Shown: one piece after another, positions 19,801 to 41,880 of the stretch | How the letters are laid out: each line of letters starts with the position of its first letter | Position numbering within the stretch: position 1 is the first letter of the stretch | Origin: Corella eumyota | Taxonomy: Eukaryota; Chordata; Ascidiacea; Phlebobranchia; Corellidae | Assembly: GCA_963082875.1 (NCBI GenBank) | Contig: OY720099.1 | Location: forward strand, 8,556,001-8,620,000 | DNA length: 64,000 bases | Direction of reading: 5' to 3' | Made by a program: the position numbers and the translations under genes | Notes under the pieces: generated by a model | What the model saw: only the letters and a program-made list of their open reading frames with translations | Database searches by the model: none | What the model was told of the DNA's origin: nothing

Positions 19801-22800
19801 AACTATTTGTGTAACCAAAGGCCAGTATAAATTGTTGTTGCTCCTAATATATTCTATGTTTATCACCATATTTGTGCATCAGTCTTTAGAAAAACAAACA
19901 TTATAATTATTATTATTATATTGCTATAAATAGTTTACAGTAAATGTTTACAATAAATTTATTCTTATTTTATTGATATTAATTCTTTTATTATAGAGTT
20001 TAGTGCAAATTTTTTGACTACCTATAATCATTTAGTAGTCTAAAGTATTATTGCACAAAAATGGTTATTTTTGTTTTTCTTAACAACTAATTTTTAATTT
20101 AATTTAGGTCTGGAGAGAATGTGACTCGGACTCTGGTTCACTCCTACTCATCTCATAAGGCTGAATGGTTGGAAGCGATTGCTCGAGCTAAACTCGCAAA
20201 TTGCAAGTTTTAAATTTTTTTATTTTATAATTATGTATTTAGCTAGATTTTGTGGTTATTTAATTTTTAGTTTCTATTAATTTTTATTCTATATTATTTT
20301 GTTATTTAAATCCCAATTATTATGCAAGATATAAATATTTTTTTAATCTCGGTGTTTTTGAAATTTAAAAATTCTTACTTTACTTTTGATTTGTTTTTTT
20401 TAATATAAAATTCAATATTACGGATATGGTTAAAACTCAAGGAAGTACCGATTAGCTCAGCTTATAATTTTGGTTTAACGTCACAGACCTAATAATTCGA
20501 AATATGTCTACCACATATATAATTTAGCTTAGGGCAGTTAATATTGCAACATACATAACAATTTCCTTTTTTTACAATCGTATGATAATGTGTTGACATA
20601 TTTAAATTATTTAAACTCAAAAATTGTTACTCTTAGAAAAAAATATAGCAAGTTTCCAAAAAAAAATAATAAAATAAATTTATTTACTTAACTACCATAA
20701 TACCATTTAAATTATAATGAAGATAATAATCATGGTTGCAAAATGGTTGCATCTCGCAACTAATGTAAGTCTATAATACTTTACCAGGGAACCACAAAAG
20801 ACAGTTTCATTTATTTTGTGGGCCTATAAATCGGACATAGACAAACATTTTTATATATATATATTTTAAGTTCCATGATATCTATCTTATATATAGACAT
20901 CATACAATAAAATAATAATTAATAAATGTAAAACTATAAAACCAAATGTAAATATTGTTTTTTTAAAATTATTTTAGCACCATCAAATGTAGATAGTTGG
21001 TTTTGTTCTGCAACTTCAGAAATCGATTCGATCTGGGATCCCCCATTATTTCTTAGAAGCTTGTCCGCCCATGTATCAAATGACCATCTCCAGGTACATT
21101 GATACTATTTTGATTTCTGTGTTGTGATACTATTTTTAAAGCCTCGTTATAGCTTTATAAGATATTATGTTACACGATTTTTAAATTATTGTCTACCAGT
21201 TTAGGTTGAAATTAGTTAAAAGTTTTTTTTTTGTGATTTTTAACTTCTGGTTTTCGATATCCAGGCTTTTTAAGCTGGCTAACAGCTAAAATTTATTTTA
21301 TTAAAACTTACTAAAATTACTTTAATACAATAATTATTTAATTCAAATAGGTGCAATGTGCTTATGCTTTTATGCCAAAGAATCATGTTACTTTATTATG
21401 GATGTCCTGTGCAGCCAGTACAGTGTTATCAGTGGTCAGTGTTTACTACATTACCGAAGACAAAGTGGAAAAAGTGCATGTTATGCAGGTAAAATTCCTT
21501 CAACTTATCTTCAATGTTGGTTCAAATAATAAAATACTATTAGCATGGTGTAGTGGTGAGAACATTTGGCTTCACAACATGATGTCATCGGTTTGATTCC
21601 TACCGCTTCCACATTGTTGTGCCCTCAAAATTAGCTGCTTTATGCAGTACTAAATGTAAAAAAATTAATTCACAGAATAAATGCCAAAATATAAAATTTA
21701 TAAATTTACAAAACTTACCAAAGGAAGTTGGAGACCAGTTTGGGGTTTACAAATGTTACTTTTTGTTAAGGTCGTAAAGTCGGCCTTACCATAAACGCTA
21801 CAAAAAGTAAGCAATTGGAATCAAACCCAGTACCAAATAATGATACAGAATAAATTACAATGTAAATTTGATTTTTTTAAAGCAAGAAAAAATTAAAGTC
21901 AATAAATAAGAAGCATTATAGAACAGTAAAACAATTAAGCAAAAGGTTTTATTTATTTTTTTAAGGTTGGAAGTAGTGTTCAATGTATGGAGCATTGGAA
22001 TCCATTCAACGAAGGCTATTCTGTTTGGCTTGGCATGGAGTCTGGATGGTAAGAATATTATAATAATATAAACTCTATTTGTTATAACTTTACTTGAGTT
22101 TTTGCTTTAGTTTTTTTTTTAATTTAAAAGCAATTTTGTAAACTCTTCAAAAATGATTTATTTAGAAAAAGGTAAACAAACCTCTTGATTAAAACAAGAC
22201 AAATAATAATGTTTCTTATTTTCACACTGCTTCAGTCTGCTTGAATACTCATCAGATGGACATTACACCAAGTTGAGTGAGGTTGTGATGCCAACAATGT
22301 CAACCGTGATGATTATGAAAGCAAATCAAAATAACTTATATGTCGGCCTTCTTGATGGAACTCTTGCTATGTACAGTAGACCTCAAGGTGTGTAATTATA
22401 AAGGGCCAATATTTTATTGGATTACTTTTTTTTATATTTTGGATTACACTTATATTATCGAAAATCTTTTTCACAGAATAGACATTTGACCGAAAACCAT
22501 ATGCTTAAATTTTACCGAGAATAAGACATTTTTTTAACCCCCACTTAATGTAACTCTTGGCTGTTTTCATTTAGTAAAATGGTTTCTGCTAATGTTAGCG
22601 GATATAATTTTTAAAGTTTGTGATTTTGCTGAAAATGAAAAGTTAAATCTTTTTTTTAATATTAGGGACTGCCGATTTGTTTCATATGTCCTCGATAATA
22701 GTGGGGACAGGCCCCCTTGTTTGTTTGTCCCCAGTTGGGGATAAACTTTGGGGTTGTTCGGGCAATAATGTGGTTACTATAGACATGGAAAAATTTGAAA

Positions 22801-25249
22801 CTGAGAGGTAAAAAGTTATTAAATTAAAAAAATTTAGCTACTTGTTCTTTTTAGACAACTATTTTTTTGTATTAAAACACAAAAATAAATTTTTTGATTA
22901 CAATTAAATAATGATTTGTTTACTGTTTTACATATATAAGGCAGCTTATGGATCAATTTATGTATATGTTCAATTTTATAGCCTTAAAATTAAAAAAAAC
23001 AGTCACTTGTGGCAACTTCACAATCTAAACATAGAGTCTTGTTTGTTATACTGACCCAGCTTCAAATTCATATTAGTATACTTAAATGTTATTAGTTATG
23101 ATTTCCCGATAATTATTCTGCCTGTTATACAATTATTCTTTTCCCCCAGATGTATTAAACCAAGTATTCTTATCAAAACACAATTCCTCTTGTATTGAAT
23201 TTTTACCTTTTTTTCAGTTCAAGGACGTTATTGTTAGACGGAGAACAGTTGACTGTGAACTTGGTAGTAAGAGTGGGAAGTGGATTGTGGGTAACGTTTA
23301 ATGATGAGTGTAATCTGAACTTATATCACTTGGAATCGCTACAGCGACTTCAGGAACTTAACTTGTCAAGAATTATAAGGGACTTTGTACAGGGTAAGAA
23401 TTTTTAGAAAATTTAAAATTTATTTGTATTTATATAAGAATATAAGTATGTATACCAAGTTAAAAGGGCTTCAGAATAAAAAAGGCTACTTATGATGCAT
23501 GGGTAATTTTTCGGGCCTAGTATATAATTTAAAATGTGTTATAAACTTTAAGGTTTAGATCCAAGTGAAAGGATTAGCGAGCAGTGTTACATCACAAGTT
23601 TGTATAGTTGTCACTCTCAATTGTTAGTGGGAACCTCTAATGGACTTTTACTTGCTATGCCTCTGCCTAAACTGCCCGGATCTGTGCCCAAAATTACCGG
23701 TAATTTTTTGTTTACAATTTAGAACTACTCATTTACTTTATTTTCACTATATTAGCACCAATGCCAAAAACTAAAAGGGAGTTAAGATGAAATTATTAGA
23801 CAAGGTTATTTAAAATCTTAAGTTTATCTTTTCCTTGTCAAGGTTAAAAAAATAAAGTTAATTGTTTAAATTTACTAAATGTTTTTCTTTCAAGGTCCTT
23901 GCAAGGTATGTCAACACTCCCTTCAATCACCCCTCAACTTTTTATTCTCTCCCGATTTACCCCCTCGACCCCCTAGGGGTCAGAAAAAAGAGGTCGTTAA
24001 CGAGAATGCCCCTCCACCCATACCAGAGAGAGATGATTTGGATAAAACTTTGGTTCCTGATGAGAATGAGAATAAACACAATGACTCTTATACTAACTTG
24101 GACAAGTAATTATATTTTGATATATTAGATTTCCAGTTAAAATTTATTTAGTTTTGTTTTAATTTAATTTCTTTGCTAATATCTAAATTTTTATATATTT
24201 TATGATTGTAATTTATTTTTAGTTGTTTATAACTTTTTTTTCTAAAAATTTTATTTTTTATTTTTAGATCATCAATTCCAACTAAGGCTCCTGTTTCACC
24301 CTTAAGGCGCCCTAACCCTTTTAAACAGACCCCACTTACTACTACAGGTTCTCCGGCAATTCCCCCAAGACCCCATTCCATTTATGGGTCACCAAGCCGT
24401 TTACCCTCGGTGGATAGTTTTCCGTCTTCAAGACCCACTTCTTCTTTAATCACCAGCCCCATTAATAGATTGAATGAGTCAAAAACCCCAGAAATTGCAC
24501 CAGAGGATGGAAATCTGTACGAAAAAATGGAATTACAATCGATTGAAAGTCCAAGAAAGGTAAAGCAAGCTATTTAAACTAGTTAATTGCACGCACTACA
24601 GCCTTTTTTACAAGTGTTTAAACCTTTACATAAAGTTCAGGGTTTGATCCCAATGCTTAACATACAATATAAATGGTATAAACTCCTGCTAAGCCAAAAC
24701 TAATCAGTATATTTATTGTCTGGCAATTATAATAATTAATGTCTGTATGCCCTAGTCTACTAGAGACCGGGTTAGAGTTACAAATGTGGCTTTATGTTTA
24801 GGCTGTAAAAAATTTTAACTTACTCGACCGATTTCTACAAATGAATGGTCAAAAAATTGTAGCAACAATTATTGGTCTAAATATTGAACTATTTTTTTTT
24901 TAATTTTAAAGGTTGTATAATGGACACTCATTAAGCTCTGTTTATATTGATAAAATGTGTAAAAACTGACAAACTGATATTTTCAGTTTATTAATAAAAT
25001 TTTTATTTAATGAGAGCTGTGAAGAAGCTCTAACTAATTTCATAAAATGGGGAATTTGTTAAATTTTTTACTAATTTGCAGTTAACGTTTGTTCACTGGA
25101 AAGAAAAATCAATTCGAGATTGCAAAGTTATATTAGCCTGTGGTGAAGGCTATAGAAGACTTAGCTACAAAAATAACGTCCCAAAATTAAGTCCAAGTAA
25201 CACTAACAAACAAGCACCTACTATTATATGCTGGAAAGTTGTCTCTTAA
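10853..25249 (+). CDS. ARHGEF10: ARHGEF10-type Rho guanine-nucleotide exchange factor (25 exons, about 1450 aa)
   Basis: Exons: 10853-11720, 12207-12292, 13031-13127, 14011-14156, 14387-14440, 14602-14706, 15003-15075, 15418-15607, 16074-16245, 16549-16758, 17796-18003, 18332-18440, 19207-19367, 19574-19727, 20108-20202, 20978-21093, 21351-21488, 21966-22048, 22236-22387, 22666-22807, 23218-23393, 23553-23699, 23895-24105, 24268-24559, 25082-25249. Order of parts: basic/Ser-rich head; acidic Ser linker; DH domain from about residue 513 ([32 protein letters not shown]); an atypical PH-like region; a C-terminal WD-like propeller ([28 protein letters not shown]) with a Pro-rich insert ([18 protein letters not shown]); conserved end GYRRLS...ICWKVVS. 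The family activates Rho GTPases. ATG at 10853 has a better context than the in-frame ATG at 10832. Exon 13 could end at 19352 instead. The exon ending at 20202 needs a GC donor (GCAAGT). ARHGEF10L or ARHGEF17 relationship is not excluded. Confidence 0.88.
11886..12075. repeat. Diverged copy of the 'TTGACC...AGACATTTT' MITE-like repeat
   Basis: Contains AACAGTATTTTACCAATAAA-TGAGACATT and, reversed-like, TTGACCCTAATTTCAGTAAA-AATG, resembling the repeat at 36866-37027. Intron 1 of the RhoGEF gene. Assignment is tentative. Confidence 0.35.
16849..17060 (+). mobile_element. SINE, diverged, 3'-truncated
   Basis: GGTAGTGTAGTGGTAAGAAC (box A) and TGTGTTCGATCC (box B), then AACCAATTGGCTGGTTAGTTA and AGACTTGG. 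Intron of the RhoGEF gene. Confidence 0.7.
19003..19125 (-). mobile_element. SINE fragment
   Basis: Reversed blocks TTGACTTTTGGCAGTTTG, CTTAAGGGTGCTACAGCAT and a decayed box B region (GGATTAAATCTAGG). Intron 12 of the RhoGEF gene. Confidence 0.6.
20736..20870 (+). repeat. MITE-like repeat ('GGCCTATAAAT-GGACATA' family)
   Basis: ATGGTTGCATCTCGCAACTA, ACCACAAAAGACAG, then GGGCCTATAAATCGGACATA and an AT dinucleotide run. The same order of blocks recurs at 28150, 34418 and 52322, so this is a dispersed element. Confidence 0.55.
21541..21808 (+). mobile_element. SINE, full length but diverged
   Basis: TAGCATGGTGTAGTGG (box A) and TCGGTTTGATTCC (box B), CCCTCAAAATTAGCTGC, GGAGACCAGTTTGGGG and GTCGTAAAGTCGGCC near the 3' end. 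Intron 17 of the RhoGEF gene. Confidence 0.75.
22476..22600. repeat. MITE-like repeat copy ('GAATAGACATTTGACCGAAA' family)
   Basis: Left end GAATAGACATTTGACCGAAA-ACCATA, inner TTTTACCGAGAATAAGACAT, right side TAGTAAAATGGTTTCTGC. Same layout as the clearer copy at 36866-37027. Confidence 0.5.
24590..24815 (+). mobile_element. Diverged SINE
   Basis: Box B-like GGGTTTGATCCC, then AAACTCCTGCTAAGCC, TGGCAATTATAATAATTAA and TTATGTTTAGGCTGTAAA. Last intron of the RhoGEF gene. Confidence 0.6.
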
Positions 25250-26851
25250 TTAAAAACTTTTTTATAAAAATTAAATTTTAAGATAGAGTGCGTTTTGTTA
25301 CAGAATTTTTTTTATTTAGTTTTATTTTCATTTTTTTTGTACATTGTGCTTTAAAGTTCGAAAATTTCAACGCATTGTTTCTGTAAGCTTTGTGGTACTA
25401 AACCTACTTATTAATCAGCAATTATTTTGTTAAAATTTTTACTGATTTTGATAATCAGTTTTTATGTTACTGTCTCATGTAACTTGATTTTGCATAATTG
25501 TAATTTTTTTGTATGCCTTAACGTATAATGTGGCTGGCCTCATTATTACCTTATTATTGTAAAATAACAAGTTTTTTTGGTTTAATCGTATACTTTAAAT
25601 ATTTTTTGTAGTTTTAGAAGAGTTATTTTAAATAACCATTTAGTTAGTTTAATTATTTAAATTAGCTTTCTTTTTAAACTAAAGGGGTTTGTATAAGGTT
25701 TAAAAAATGTTTTTTAAAATTATTTGCATAGCTTTGCCATTCAAAACAATCAAATATTATATAACATCAATATTTTTACCAACTGTTACTTTTTGTTATG
25801 TTATTTATTGTAATTTTTATAAAAAATTTATTCATTTTTTTTGCCTTTTACTACTACATTATTTGCAAAATTTTTATAATTTTATCCGGTGCTTATTTTA
25901 ATATGCTGCTGGCCGGCATATTTTCACATTTTTTGCCATCACACAGCCTACATTGTTACTGTGACTGCACTTACAAAATATAAATGGTGCAATTTATGAT
26001 TTGAAGACCAACTATTCCACGATTACGGGGTAGCCATATTTATTTCATATGCTAAAAGCATTTTTTTTTACCTACAATCGTTTTTATTAAATTTTTAAAC
26101 CGTTTGGTTTTTACTGAATAAGATTTTTAATTCTCTTGTTTAGCAAAATTGTTATTTCTATGTTGTTTTTGATTAATATTGTAAAACTAGCAATGCTTAT
26201 TTAGTAACGCTTTTTGGCATAACCAATTTAACTGTCAACTAAATTATAAGAATTGTGTTTAACGGTTTGTTCCTGTTTTTATTACTTCAAAATGCTTGGG
26301 ATTTTTGCGCTTTTTATTGCAAATAAATATTGGAACCCAAAAAATCATATTTTATTTTAAATTATTTAAGCTACGCTTTTGCTGTTGTATGTCAAACCTA
26401 GGTAGAATTTAAAGTCGGGTTACATATTTATTATAGTACAACAGCTTTATAGAAATTCTTTTTAAACCACTGATGATAAAGTGGTTCTTAAAACACTTAT
26501 CTTCCTTATGTTGTGCTTGTGCCCCAGTTCAAATAATCCACTAAAATCCAAAACTACCAAGGCAACTTAAAACTCGGTCAGAGCAAAAATATTACGATAG
26601 TTTTAATATGTAAAGTTTTAGTTAACCTTTTCGCATTAAACTTTGGATTAATAATTACGAAAAAACATTACAGAAATCAACGCGATTTTATAAAAGAAAA
26701 TCAAATACTAAAAAAGAAATGCATTGCTTGAGTAAGCAAAACGCGTTGGTTAAAACAGACACAAACCAGTTATAATACCTTTAAAGAGATCGTGTTTGTA
26801 TAGTTTTTGTTTGTTTAATTTCTAAAATCGCATTTGTGCTTGTTTTAAAAA
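25250..26851. other. RhoGEF/PCGF intergenic
   Basis: T-rich stretch with the RhoGEF 3' UTR at its left and the PCGF promoter at its right. Short open frames around 25700-25980 are low-complexity Phe/Ile/Tyr strings in T-rich DNA and look like chance. A decayed plus-strand SINE occupies about 26466-26660. Confidence 0.5.
26466..26660 (+). mobile_element. Strongly decayed SINE
   Basis: Recognisable blocks are AAAGTGGTTCTTAAAACACTT, ATCCAAAACTACCAAGGCAA, AACTCGGTCAGAG and TTTTCGCATTAA, in SINE order. The head is poor. Confidence 0.45.
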
Positions 26852-28983
<2,132 letters not shown>

Positions 28984-29704
28984 CCAAATTAGGTTTAATC
29001 CAATATGCAAAAAATATTTTTTTTTAAACCCTTTTTTTTTTTCTTTTTAAAAAATCTTTGTGAATTAGCTAAAACAGTTTTTTTTTCTGTTATTTTTTAA
29101 TTTTTCTTTAAATCTTACATGACTTTATTTAACATTATTTTGACCAATTAATTATTTTTTTTTTTATTTTGTGCAAATCATAAGTATTATATTGCTGTGA
29201 GATTAAAAAGGATATTTTTAATACATAAAAAAAATATAGCCTATTTAAATATTTTAATTTTTTTTATAATGAAATTTAGAAAAATTATAGTGAGGTGGTG
29301 TAAATATATATTTTGTTGGGTCAGGTTTTTTTTATTGATAAATTTTATGCTAAAAATTAATCAATTTTTTTTAAGTGTAACTTAAAGGCTGATATTTTAT
29401 GAAACTCTACAAAATAATTAGGCATAAAGAGATTATAAAAATGGATTTATATAAAATGTTGTAAAATGTCTGGCACTTTATTAGGTAAGGTATCGTTTAT
29501 AATAATTTATTGTGTTAATTTTGTAAACATGGTGATGTAACATAGATTGCAGAAAAGCTAAATACGATTGCATTGCTGACTAAGTATAATCCTGACATAT
29601 GTTAAAATTCCCATGCTAAATATAAATGAGTTACGCAATTAGATCTATAAAATGTTGTCTAAAGTTTTGGAAAACAGTTTTCGTTTTTTTCTTTAACCAA
29701 CGCA
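28984..29704. other. PCGF/alpha-glucosidase intergenic
   Basis: T-rich, no exon or repeat recognised; must contain the PCGF 3' UTR and the glucosidase promoter. Confidence 0.5.
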
Positions 29705-38457
<8,753 letters not shown>

Positions 38458-39165
38458 TTTTACGAAATACATAAAAGAAGTATAAACAAAATTTGTGTTT
38501 TTTAAGTTTAACTTTGAAGGCTAAAGACGCAAGGGCCTTTTATGCTGTAGTTGCGCCCCCATATTTTTTTTCATAGATTTTATTTTCAAAAACTTAAATT
38601 ACCTTCAAAATTAATTTAGCAAGTTAGAAAGTTGTAAAAAGGAAGCCTCTTCTTTTAGAAAAGGACTACAAAATTAAAAGATTTAGTTTGTATCGGGCTA
38701 TACTCTTAAGTCTTAAAAAGGATTTGAAACTTTAAGCTGTGTTAGGTAACAATAGTTATTTGGTCTATGTTTAGTCTTTAAAGTTGGCATTTTCAAACTA
38801 CTATAAATTTTAGATCAACATGGTGTTGAGACGAACCTAGAAGTGTTGGGCTTAGCTAAAAGAGCTGGCCAAGTTTTAAATTCGGTTCTAAATAAAAAAA
38901 AAATTTAAATCTGCCTCTTTTTAAAAAACTAAATTTAGAATTATTAGTTTTTATTAAACTTGAACGATCATTGCTTTTACCAATCAAAGAAATTAACTTT
39001 ATTAAAACATAAATTTTGTTTTACTTTTATGACGTAATTTATGGTAACCGGGTGCCACACTTTGTTTACTACTCTTGCTGCTAAAGACGTGCACAATAAC
39101 TTATCAAATACATTTGTTAATATTTAAGTTTAGTGTTTGTTGGCTATTTTTGTAATTTAGGGAAT
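38458..39165. other. Glucosidase/MRPL34 intergenic
   Basis: No exon seen. Contains the glucosidase 3' UTR. TTTTTGTAATTTAG just before 39161 has the look of a splice acceptor 4 nt upstream of the MRPL34 start and could be a spliced-leader acceptor. Confidence 0.4.
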
Positions 39166-39471
39166 ATGTTAGGGTTTGTCACCAACATATTAAGGGTAAC
39201 ATCATCCCAATTCAATATTGCTAGAACTTTATTTACCCACAGACAGCCACATTTGTTTACCGCAATAAAATCGACGAACGAAATTTCGAGCATTTTTCCA
39301 AATCAACAGCTATCAGTTCGCTTTGTTAAACGTGGTATGGACTTTCAACCGAATTCGTACAAACGTATTCGCAAGCACGGGTGGAAAACAACAATGAAAA
39401 CTGTAAATGGACAAATTCAAATTATTAGAAGAATGATAAAGGGTGTTTCAAGAAGACGATTAACTCATTAA
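39166..39471 (+). CDS. MRPL34: Mitochondrial large-subunit ribosomal protein bL34m (101 aa, single exon)
   Basis: The C-terminal third is typical bL34: FQPNSYKRIRKHGWKTTMKT, then IQIIRRMIKGVSRRRLTH, rich in Lys/Arg. The N-terminal half (MLGFVTNILRVTSSQFNIAR) is basic and hydroxylated, as expected for a mitochondrial import signal. Length suits animal MRPL34 (human 92 aa). The first ATG in frame is 39166. bL34 is a small protein of the mitochondrial 39S subunit near the exit side of the large rRNA. It is intronless in the coding region and lies 235 bp upstream of spartin on the same strand. Confidence 0.92.
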   Translation: MLGFVTNILRVTSSQFNIARTLFTHRQPHLFTAIKSTNEISSIFPNQQLSVRFVKRGMDFQPNSYKRIRKHGWKTTMKTVNGQIQIIRRMIKGVSRRRLTH

Positions 39472-39705
39472 CAGTTTGAATTTTTGTGTGTGTATTATGT
39501 TGTTAAAATGTAACTAATGACTTAAACTACATTGTACAAGCAAAAGTTTCATTTTCATATTTGTAATATTTTATGTGTTCAACATGGACAATAATTATAA
39601 TAGAAACTTGAAAAAAATAACCCTTTTTTAAACATTTTTATCATACCTTGTTGTTATAGATGTTTTTAGCATAATATATTTAAGTGTTTGTAATTTTTGT
39701 TTAAA

Positions 39706-41340
39706 ATGGAAAGAGCGAGACCCCAGCGGCCACCTCAACCTAATGTCTCGGCTCCCTTATTTTCGGACAAGTATCATGAATTAAAAGAATATTATTTTAC
39801 TTCAATGTGTTACGTTCGCAATGGTTTGGACGCCGATGAAAAAGGAAATTCTTCAGATTCGGTTCAACATTATCTTAATGCACTTCAGTGCATTGAGAAA
39901 GGATTATCAATACAACTTCCACCCAATGTAACCGAGAATGAGCAAAATCGGGCAAACGGGATGACTGTAAAAATGGCACAAGCATTAGAAAGTGTTCAAA
40001 CGAGGTTATATGTTTTACAAAGCACAATTAATGAGCCCTCAGCACCTGCTTACTCTGAAGAGTTACCAGCAGGCCATCATACTTCTTTAATAGGCACAGA
40101 GCAAGGCGATCCAATGAGTTCAAGTAATGTTATGATTGAAGATGCAGTTGAGCTACTCAACATTCCAAGCGGTGTTCAATTATTTTGTGTATCGTCAAAT
40201 AATGAAGTTGCCCCACCAACTTATCCTGGTTCTTTACAGATTGTTTTACTTGATAATGTGGCTAATGGGGCTCCACCAGCTTTTGTGAAAGTTGGTGATT
40301 GGGTATATCCTTTATTACCTGGACAGTCACCCATTTTACGCTGCCACAATGGTGCTTATGTTTTTCCCAATGTATCTGTATCACAAAATAGTTCTCAACC
40401 TGAATCAATTGGAATCGTGATCTCAAATTCAATTGATGCTTCTTATCGAGAGATGTTTGAAAATATTTTAGAAAATTATGCAGTGTTGCATGTGCAAACT
40501 GTTTCACCTGAAGGTGAACCTGATCTTAATTTAAGCGATATGGTTGCTGATGTGGAACCCTCTGCTCCCGAAGAGGATAAAGAAGAAGTGGAAGAAACGA
40601 CTAGTGTAAAAATTGCCCAAGGCCTTGAGAAGGGTGCTGAATGGATTAGCTGGGGTTTAGCAAAGGGTGCTGCATTCACATCATCGCTTATCAAGCAAGG
40701 TGCAGATAAGTTACAAAGCAACATTAAGCCTAATGATAAAGAGGCAGAAATTAATCCAAATGTTGAAAAGGGTTTATACTACACACACCAGGCTACAAAA
40801 GTAACTGTGAAAGTGAGTGCGGCAATGATAAAGGGATTATGCCTTGTCACTAAAGAAGTTGCAAAAGTGGTTACTCCTCATATAAAATCATATACAGATT
40901 CTTTGTTACCAAAAAGCGCTGTTGAGAAAGACGACAAGGGAATGTCCAAAGTAGACGAAGCTTTATATGTAGCTGGGGCAGGCTTAAGTGGTTTTACCAC
41001 AGTATGGACCAGTCTTGAAAAGTCCGGTTTTGCAATTGCTAAATCAATGTCCAATGCAACAGTTGACACAGTACAACACAAATATGGTTCTGCAGCTGGC
41101 AGAGCTACCAGCCATGGAATGGGTGCTGCTCTAAATGCAGGTAAAACTATGTTTAACTTGGACAACCTTGGCCTTAAAGCAATTGCAAAACGAACGGCCA
41201 AAGACACTGGAAAAGCTTTTCTGGTAAGTTATGCAAATAGAAGTGAAAAGAAAAAAGTTCCAATGGATATTGTTGAAAATGGGGAAACAAGCACCAGTCA
41301 AAGCAAACAGGCTGTTAGCAAGTTACAAGAAAAAAACTAA
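39706..41340 (+). CDS. SPART: Spartin (544 aa, single exon)
   Basis: An N-terminal MIT domain (about residues 18-105: YHELKEYYFTSMCYVRNGLD, VQHYLNALQCIEKGLSI) binds ESCRT-III tails in the family. A middle beta-rich part (GVQLFCVSSNNEVAPPTYPG) contains PPTY at 170-173, a WW-binding PPxY motif like the one used for Itch/AIP4-type ligases. The C-terminal senescence/spartin domain (about 300-510: KIAQGLEKGAEWISWGLAKG, YYTHQATKVTVKVSAAMIKG) has Ala/Gly-rich amphipathic helices linked to lipid droplets and mitochondria. Mutation of the human gene causes Troyer syndrome. Human spartin has 666 aa and several coding exons; this copy has none of the introns and a shorter central linker. ATG 39706 is the first Met in frame. 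Confidence 0.92.
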   Translation: MERARPQRPPQPNVSAPLFSDKYHELKEYYFTSMCYVRNGLDADEKGNSSDSVQHYLNALQCIEKGLSIQLPPNVTENEQNRANGMTVKMAQALESVQTRLYVLQSTINEPSAPAYSEELPAGHHTSLIGTEQGDPMSSSNVMIEDAVELLNIPSGVQLFCVSSNNEVAPPTYPGSLQIVLLDNVANGAPPAFVKVGDWVYPLLPGQSPILRCHNGAYVFPNVSVSQNSSQPESIGIVISNSIDASYREMFENILENYAVLHVQTVSPEGEPDLNLSDMVADVEPSAPEEDKEEVEETTSVKIAQGLEKGAEWISWGLAKGAAFTSSLIKQGADKLQSNIKPNDKEAEINPNVEKGLYYTHQATKVTVKVSAAMIKGLCLVTKEVAKVVTPHIKSYTDSLLPKSAVEKDDKGMSKVDEALYVAGAGLSGFTTVWTSLEKSGFAIAKSMSNATVDTVQHKYGSAAGRATSHGMGAALNAGKTMFNLDNLGLKAIAKRTAKDTGKAFLVSYANRSEKKKVPMDIVENGETSTSQSKQAVSKLQEKN

Positions 41341-41880
41341 AAATTTTGTTTTTTTAAATTTTCGTCATTTTGTATCAAATATATTTAAAGTTTTATCTTT
41401 TTTAGTGAACTGTTTATGACTAACACAAAAGTATGTTTAACACTTTAAAATCAATTTTTCAAGTTTAAATTTTAAATATAAAACTATTTTATATATATAT
41501 ATATATTATAGTCTTTTAAAACTTTTGCTGTTAGTTTTTGTTTATGGACACTGCAATTTTTTTCGTTACTAGTTCTGGTTGTTCTACTTAAGTTCTAATT
41601 TTATTATGCAATTTCATTACTTTATTTTAAGAATTGCACTTTGTTTTTTCTAGTTTAGTGTAGCAAATTTTTATTGCAATTTCCCTGTATATATATATAT
41701 ACCTATTACTCTGTTGATAATCAAAAAACATATTCTTTTTTCCTTGCCTGTTTATCAACAATCTCTTCAACATACTTTATGTAATAGAAATATTTCTTTA
41801 TGTTATATAATAGCATTAAAATAAAACTAAATAAAAACTATTTATTATTAAAGTAGACCATCACAATAAGTAGGTAAAAA
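41341..41880. other. Spartin/GCDH intergenic
   Basis: AT-rich with (AT)n runs at about 41491-41507 and 41690-41702. No exon or SINE recognised. Confidence 0.5.

Noticed and set aside
20440-20520. tRNA-like GATTAGCTCAG suggesting a tRNA gene
   Set aside because: A box A-like motif is present but no proper box B or cloverleaf can be drawn; AATTCGAAAT is too weak.
25700-25985. Two overlapping hydrophobic open frames
   Set aside because: They are Phe/Ile/Tyr strings from T-rich DNA without a family match, without conserved motifs, and overlapping in two frames.
40262-41207. Reverse-strand open frames of 81-109 codons
   Set aside because: They are antisense to the spartin coding exon and follow from its codon composition.
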